DNA of 64,000 nt from Cherax quadricarinatus (Eukaryota > Arthropoda > Malacostraca > Decapoda > Parastacidae). Positions 58,749 to 64,000 of the stretch are shown here, in pieces. The DNA is taken from positions 2,015,034-2,079,033 of the forward strand of contig NC_091372.1 in NCBI RefSeq assembly GCF_038502225.1. The letters run 5' to 3'. The stretch's first letter is position 1; every line of letters begins with the position of its first letter. The notes below the pieces were generated by a model. That model ran no database searches and had not been told where the DNA came from. It saw only the letters and a program-made list of their open reading frames with translations. A program made the translations under genes and the position numbers.

Positions 58749-59217
58749 TACTGCCACCTGTACCACCACTACTACCACCTGTACCACCACCACTACTACC
58801 TGTACCACCACCACTACCACCTGTCAAGCCACTTCTATCACCAGTACCACCACCACTATCACCTGTACCACTACCTATACCACCACCACTACCACCTGTC
58901 AAGCCACTTCTATCACCAGTACCACCACCACTATCACCTGTACCACTACCTATACCACCACCACTACCACCTGTCAAGCCACTTCTATCACTAGTACCAC
59001 CATCACTATCACCTGTACCACTACCTATACCACCACCACTACCACCTGTTAAGCCACTTCTATCACCAGTACCACCACCACTATCACCTGTACCACTACC
59101 TATACCACCACCACTACCACCTGTCAAGCCACTTCTATCACCAGTACCACCACCACTATCACCTGTACCACTACTACTACCACCTTTACCACCACTACTA
59201 CCACCTGCACCATCACT
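58749..59217 (-). repeat. 75-bp higher-order repeat derived from the 21-bp family
   Basis: Read on the minus strand the ends are plain 21-bp-type units (GGTAGTAGTGGTGGTACAGG), as at 38-51 kb. The centre is organised in 75-bp units starting at 58821, 58896, 58971, 59046 and 59121, each with CTGTCAAGCCACTTCTATCA. 75 bp is 25 codons, so a Gly-rich frame stays open for 173 codons, but I see no evidence that it is a gene. Confidence 0.9.
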
Positions 59218-59289
59218 ACTGGCCCTTACTTGACAGGTCCTGAAATTCAACCCTACCTTCCCATATAATTGTCCAACCTATTCTTACCC

Positions 59290-59485
59290 ACACACTCACG
59301 AGACTCGACCCAGGCAACGAAAAATAGCTGAGTACACACATACATATACACACTCCATGCACAGATTTAAAAGTATGTATGAGAGGGCCGAGGAGCCTGG
59401 GCTAGTGAGTCTGTTAAGCAGTAAGTGATGGGGTCAGGAGCTATGACTCGAATATAGACACACTGCAACCACATATAGGTGAGTA
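59290..59485 (+). mobile_element. Two CR1-like LINE 3' ends in series
   Basis: GACTCGACCCAGGCAACGAA then ATAGCTGAGTAC (59299-59335) and GGGGTCAGGAGCTATGACTCG ... CTGCAACCACATATAGGTGAGTAC (59428-59485) both correspond to the 3' UTR and tail of copy D (13155-13205). Each is a 3' remnant without RT. The second tail merges into an AC repeat. Confidence 0.75.
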
Positions 59486-59530
59486 CACACACACACACAC
59501 ACAAACACACACATGCATGCACACACACAC
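59486..59530. repeat. (AC)n microsatellite
   Basis: AC repeats with a CATGCATG interruption, between a LINE tail and the 5' part of the next LINE copy. Confidence 0.95.
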
Positions 59531-59534
59531 ATGG

Positions 59535-60294
59535 ATGGAGGCAGAGAAGAAGAAATGGGAGTCACAAGCTGAAGCCATAGAAGCCAGGATACAGGCCCTA
59601 GAATATGAGGAAACTATGCTGAAGTGAGTTAAAGGGCAATTGCCCAGAGGAGAAATGGCATCTGAACCAGATACACTCCTACTGAACGAGGAGCCCAGCG
59701 GAAAGGAAGGAGACAAGACTTATGCTAAGGACCTATCAGTCCACCAAGCAAGGCCGAGGAATGAAGGGGAAGAGCTGTTGGGAGCATGGATAGCAGTGAG
59801 GGAGAAGGTAGAGGTGACAGGTCCTAGGAAGAGGCACGACCATGCCACCAAGAGTTACAGGAAAAAAAATAAGGGAGACAATGGCCATGTACAAATGGGA
59901 CCCAGAGACAGAAAGGCAATGGGAGGAGGAGAGGGAGAAGTCAGTGTTTATTCATGGGCTCCAGGAGAGTGAAGGGAGGACACACAATGAAAGACTGCAG
60001 AAAGAAAAACAGGAGATTGTAAACATCATCAAAGAAACAGGCGAGAAGGACATGATTGAGATAAAAGATTTTCAGAGAGTAAGGGGGTACTTGAAGGAAA
60101 GAAATTGGCCGGTCAACCTGATTTTCAAGACAGAAACAGTGTGGAATAGGATCCTGCAAGAGAAACCACAGCTTAAGGAATCATCATCATACAAGAAGGT
60201 GTTCCTAGACTGTGACAGAACAAGAACAAAACGACAGCAGCTGAGGGAGAGGACAAAGAAACGAAAGGGGTTAAGAAGGGAGAAAAGGACATAG
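59535..60294 (+). pseudogene. ORF1 of LINE copy G
   Basis: The first frame, MEAEKKKWESQAEAIEARIQ then ALEYEETMLK, is a charged coiled-coil-like segment ending at a TGA near 59625. Homology to copy A at 2292 supports this start. The open frame then resumes at 59640 and, shifted, at 59842-60294. The last contains KSVFIHGLQESEG, FQRVRGYLKERNWPVNLIFK and WNRILQEKPQLKESSSYKKV, followed by a basic tail. ORF1 proteins of LINEs bind element RNA. The conserved block resembles that of several CR1/Jockey-group ORF1 proteins, but its fold is not assigned here. Confidence 0.75.
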
Positions 60295-60559
60295 TCAACA
60301 GAAGACAACCAGAGTAAGGCAGAGCAACAAGTGCAAGCACACACAGAACCACTCAGAACCCCACAGCCAAACACACAAGCCACGCTCCAAACTTGCAGCC
60401 CCCCACCCTCACATTATGCTGTAGAATCTCACAGCACACTGCCAGGTCCAACACCTCCACAAACCCCCAGAACACAGTGTTGGATAGGAAACTGAAGGTA
60501 TGGCAAACCAACACTGATGGAATAGCAAATAAGTGGGAGTGGCACGAAGAATGAGAGGC

Positions 60560-61450
60560 ATCACCAGACATCATAGCTCTCACAGAAACCAAGCTCACAG
60601 GAATGATAACAGATGCCATCTTTCCAACGGGATATCAGATCCTGAGGAAAGACAGGGGGGGAACAGAAGGGGTGGAGGAGTGGCACTGCTCATCAAAAAT
60701 AAATGAGATTTTGATGAGTTGGAGAGAGGAGACATAGAAAAAGCATGAGACTACATATTAGGAAGGTCCCAAGGTGGTAATTGCAATGATGTATAACCCA
60801 CCACAGAACAGCAGGAGGCCAAGCCAAGAATATGATGAGAGTAACAGAGCAATAGTTGACACGGTGGCTGAAGTGGCCAGAAGGGCTCATGTGAGCAGGG
60901 CAAAGCTGCTGATTGTGAGTGACTTTAATCACAAGGAAATTGAGTGGGAGAACCTGGAGGCACATGGGGGCCCAGAAACGTGGAGGGCTAAGATGAAGGA
61001 GGTGGTACTGGAAAACCTCATGTACCAACACGTAAGGGACACTACCAGAGAACAGAGGATGAACCAGCAAGACTGGACCTAGTATTCACCTTGAGTAGTA
61101 CAGATATTGAGGACATCATATATGAAAGACCCCTCGTGGCCAGTGATCATGTGGTTCTGAGCTTCAAATACATAGAGTTACAAGTGGAGAGGGAAGCAGG
61201 AAGGGCAGGAGTGAAACCAAACAAGAGAAGGGACTACGCAGGCATGAAGAATTTCCTGCACGAGGTTCAGTGGACCAGAGAACTGGTAGTTAAGTCAGTA
61301 AATGAGATGATGGAATATGTAACAACAATATGCAAGGAAGCTGAGGAGAAGTTTGTACCCAAGGGTAACAGAAATAATGAGAAAGCCAGGACGAGCCCTT
61401 GGTTCACCCAAAGGTGTAGAGAGGCCAACACCAAGTGTGCTAGAGAATGA
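60560..61450 (+). pseudogene. Endonuclease and linker of LINE copy G
   Basis: Frames in order contain IALTETKLTG (about 60570-60600, TETKL catalytic Glu), VIAMMYNPPQNSRRPSQEYD (60774 onward), LLIVSDFNHKEIEWENLEAH (GDFN changed to SDFN), a frameshift and stop near 61080, then VASDHVVLSFKY (SDH intact) and the linker SVNEMMEYVTTICKEAEEKF and SPWFTQRCREANTKC to a stop at 61450. The lesions make it non-functional. Confidence 0.85.
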
Positions 61451-63290
61451 AAGACGTATAGAAGGCAAAGGACCCAGGAGAATAGTCACAAAACCAGAAA
61501 TAAATATGCATGGATAAGGAGGAAGGTCCAGTGGCAATACGAGAGTGACACAGCATCGAAAGCCAAATCTGACCCAAAGTTGTTGTACAGCCACATCAGG
61601 AGGAAAACAACAGTCAAGGACCAGGTAATAGGCTGAGAAATAAAGGAAATAGGGGAGATCACAAGAAATGACGAATCATGTGAAAAGTTCAACATGAGAT
61701 TTAGGGAAGTATTTTCAGTGGAGACAGAAAAAATTCCAGAAAGCTGGAATGGTAGGGTACACCAACAAGTGCTGGACACAATGCACACAACTGAGGAGGA
61801 AGTAAAGAGGCTGCTAAGTGAACTAGACACCTCAAAGGCGGTGGGACCAGACATCTCTCCATGGGTCCTGGGAGAGGGAGCAGAGGCACTGTGTGTGCAA
61901 CTAACAACAATCTTCAACACATCTATTGAAACAGGGCGACTACCTGAAGTGTGGAAGACAGCAAATGTAGTCCCTATCATTAAGAAAGAAGACAGGCAGG
62001 CAGCATTAAACCTCAGACCAGTGTCACTAACATGTATAGTATGCAAAGTCGTGGAGAAGATTATCAGGAGAATAGTGGTGGAGCACCTAGGAAGGAATGA
62101 TCTTATACACGATAACCAGCACACTTTCAGGGAAGGGAAATCCTGCATCACAAAACTATTGAAATTTTACGCCAAGTGACGGCAGTAAGACAAGAAAGAC
62201 AGAGAGAAGGGTGGTTAGGCTGCATTTTCTTGGACTGTAAGAAGGCTTCCGACACAGTTCCACACTTGAGATTAGTGCAAAAGCTGGAGGAGCAGACAGG
62301 AATAACAGGAAAGGTAGTGCAGTGGACCAGAGAATACCTGACAGGAAGGAAACAACAAGAGATGATACATGAAAAGGTGTCAGAGTGGGCGCATGTGACG
62401 AACAGGGTTCCACAAGGGTCAGTCCTCGAGTTGGTGCTGTTTCTAGTATACGTGAATGAAATGACGGAAGGCATAGATTCAGAGGTGTCCCTGTTTGCAG
62501 ACAACGTGAAGATAATGCAGAGAATTCAAGTGGATGAGGATCAGGTAGAGCTACAAAGGGATCTGGACAGGCTGCAAGCCTGGTCCAACTACTTGCTCCT
62601 GGAGTTTAACCCCACCAAGTATAAAGTCATGTAGATTGAGGAAGGTGAAAAAAGACCACAGATAGAGTATAGTCTAGGTGGCCAAAGACTGTAAACCTCA
62701 TTCAAGGAAAAGGATCTTGCGGTATGTATACTACCGAGCACATCTCCTGAGGCACACATGAACCAAGTAACTGCTGCAGCATATGAGCGCCTGGCAAACC
62801 TGAGAATAGCGTTTCGACATCTTAGCAAGGAATTGTTTAAGACTCTATACACTGTGTACGTCAGGGCCATATTGAAGTATGCAGCACCAGTATGGAACCC
62901 ACACCTGGTCAAGCACGTCAAGAAATTAGAGAAAGTGCAAAGGTTTGCAACATGACTAGTCTCGGAGCTAAGGTGCATATCCTACGAGGAGAGGTTAAGG
63001 GAAATCGACCTGACGACACTGGAGAACAGGAGGGACAGGGACACCATGATAATGACTTACAAAATACTGAGAGGAATTGACAAGGTGGATAGAAATAGGA
63101 TGTTCCAGAGATGGGACACAGCAATAAGGGGTCACAACTGGAAAACGATGACTCAGATGAGTCACAGGGATGTTTAGGAAGTGTTTCTTCAGTCACTGAG
63201 TTGTCAGGAAGTGAAACAATCTGGAGAGTGATGTAGTGGAGGCAGGATCCATACATAGCTTTAAGAAGAGGTACGATAGAGTTCATGAAG
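61451..63290 (+). pseudogene. Reverse transcriptase of LINE copy G
   Basis: The frame is interrupted at least five times. Readable blocks: SKAVGPDISPWVL and VVPIIKKEDRQAALNLRPVS (61694-62179), FLDCKKASDTVPHLRL (motif A with Phe changed to Ser next to the catalytic Asp), NRVPQGSVLELVLFLVYVNE (motif B), LFADNVKIMQ (motif C with the second Asp changed to Asn), and the C-terminal VRAILKYAAPVWNPHLVKHV (62758-62955). The motif C change alone would abolish polymerase activity. The remainder to about 63290 aligns with copy D residues up to its stop. Confidence 0.9.
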
Positions 63291-63608
63291 CAGAGAGAGA
63301 GAGTGGACCTAGAGGCGACCAGCGAAGCGGCAAGGCCAGGAGCTGTGACTCTATCCCTGTAATCACAAATACAGTTCTCGTAATGGCATTATGCCGGGTG
63401 AGTCCCCCTGCATAATGCCGTGACGAAAATCAAAGGCGTACCAATACAAAGGGGGGGGGGTCTTCTTTCATCAGTGCATTATGCAGTGTAGCAGCCATTA
63501 GCATGACATCACAGCCTGCCTCCACACTCCACAGTTACTCCTCAGTGCTCACGTGGCTGCCGTGGTGAGAGGAAGTGTTGCACTTTTGTCTCTCATCTAC
63601 CCCATCTT

Positions 63609-64000
63609 TTGTCTGGTGTTCCCTTTGTGAGGAACTGGGCGCAGCGTTTTAAGGCTGGTGGCGGTGTCAAGATACCGTCTGCCACACCTCCGCCTGGCCC
63701 CTCGAAGAAGACATCTGTTCATACCTTAACTGTCTTAAAGAAACAGTTAAAGAGTACACCTAGGATAACTGCTAGAGAATTGAAAGAAAATAACCCACAT
63801 CATCTCTCAGAAGTGTCTATAAGAACTGTTAGCAGACATGTGTCAGAACTGAGCTACAGTAGTCCGGTGGCCCGGTGGCCTGGTGGCTAACCCTCCGGGG
63901 TTAAAAATCCGAACGAAATCTTATCTTAGTCACCCCCAGGTTAATAAGCAGATCCTCTCCAAGCCACAGAAGAAACATAGGCTGGATTATGCAAAGAAAT
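63609..64000 (+). pseudogene. Tc1-like transposase N-terminal region, interrupted
   Basis: The frame 63609-63890 encodes the paired DNA-binding helix-turn-helix region of a Tc1-like transposase: RNWAQRFKAGGGVKIPSATP, GPSKKTSVHT, TPRITARELKENNPHHLSEV and SIRTVSRHVSELSYSSP. At about 63862 it is broken by a sequence resembling the head of a tRNA-derived SINE, which gives an early stop. Transposase homology resumes at about 63940 (LSKPQKKHRLDYAKK), the usual start of the catalytic region, and runs off the window. The DDE catalytic residues are not in view. The first Met at 63609 may not be the original start. Confidence 0.78.
63866..63940 (+). repeat. tRNA-like SINE head remnant inside the transposase
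   Basis: GTGGCCCGGTGGCCTGGTGG continues to CTAACCCTCCGGGGTTAAAA. The first part matches the 5' head of the SINE at 21571 on the minus strand (CGGCCCGTGGCCTGGTGGCT). A perfect box B is absent. It is a short insertion into the transposase frame. Confidence 0.5.

Larger units (their letters stand above)
59531..63369 (+). mobile_element. CR1-like LINE copy G, nearly full length, decayed
   Basis: This is the only copy here with ORF1, endonuclease, RT and 3' UTR together, about 3.8 kb. It starts next to an (AC)n tract with the ORF1 coiled coil (Met at 59535) and ends in the 3' UTR GAGCTGTGACTC and tail AATCACAAATA, cut at the TA where a Tc1-type transposon inserts at 63372. Multiple stops and frameshifts make it inactive. 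It defines the layout used to read the other copies. Confidence 0.9.
63372..64000 (+). mobile_element. Tc1/mariner-type DNA transposon, 5' part, runs off the right edge
   Basis: Begins CAGTTCTCGTAATGGCATTA right after TA (63370-63371), as Tc1-like elements do (CAGT after a TA target). The terminal region holds the inverted pair GGCATTATGC ... GCATAATGCC (63385-63394 and 63410-63419) and a further TGCATTATGCA at about 63475. A transposase fragment follows. The target is the 3' tail of LINE copy G. The other end lies outside the window. Confidence 0.8.

Overview
This is eukaryotic repeat-dense DNA with no intact cellular gene that I can support. The transposon families and several dispersed repeats look like those I recall from decapod crustacean genomes (crayfish, crabs or shrimps). 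That assignment rests on memory of family style, not on a search. Roughly 45 percent of the window is tandem repeat, and most of the rest is nested, decayed transposable elements. A 100-base run of N at 13792-13891 marks a scaffold gap.

Layout. 1-5.2 kb: the 5' part of a CR1/Jockey-like LINE (minus), dispersed repeats and a 388-bp MITE embedded in (TA)n tracts, then a reverse transcriptase (RT) fragment of the same LINE family (plus). 5.2-7.7 kb: a 14-bp tandem array grown from that LINE's 3' tail. 8.0-13.8 kb: an RT relic, then a second LINE family (LINE-B, minus) whose endonuclease is split by a tRNA-like palindromic repeat, itself split by another CR1-like copy. 13.9-16.5 kb: a BEL/Pao-type gag and candidate LTR (minus). 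16.9-18.6 kb: another CR1-like fragment (minus). 18.9-24.8 kb: four minisatellites, a perfect-looking hairpin and a tRNA-derived SINE. 24.8-25.6 kb: a Ty3/gypsy-type gag, cut by a poly-A SINE with a 12-bp target duplication and running into a 20-bp minisatellite. 26.2-27.5 kb: a 25-bp minisatellite. 27.8-28.2 kb: the 3' end of a second CR1-type LINE. 28.3-34.9 kb: a 32-bp satellite with higher-order periodicity. 34.9-35.6 kb: a decayed conserved arthropod gene family member. 35.9-38.0 kb: a 22-bp satellite.

38.1-51.4 kb: a 21-bp minisatellite interrupted by a 6.5-kb LTR retrotransposon (minus, 41212-47758). This element is the most informative object in the window. It has recognisable LTRs, a tRNA-Pro-like primer site, a polypurine tract, an intact gag with a CCHC knuckle, and a pol in the same frame as gag behind a single UGA. 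The UGA lies in the context UGA-CUA-G and is followed at once by a perfect 7-bp stem-loop, which suggests programmed stop-codon readthrough. Its pol keeps the integrase zinc-binding domain upstream of RNase H, the order known for the Gmr1 clade, with an internal deletion removing the integrase core and most of RT.

52.0-59.2 kb: four more unrelated tandem arrays, a second MITE copy, a G-quadruplex-capable tract and a 75-bp higher-order repeat derived from the 21-bp family. 59.3-63.4 kb: a nearly full-length but decayed CR1-like LINE (plus). 63.4 kb to the end: the 5' part of a Tc1/mariner transposon inserted at a TA in that LINE's tail. The long open frames inside arrays are consequences of stop-free repeat units and are not annotated as genes.
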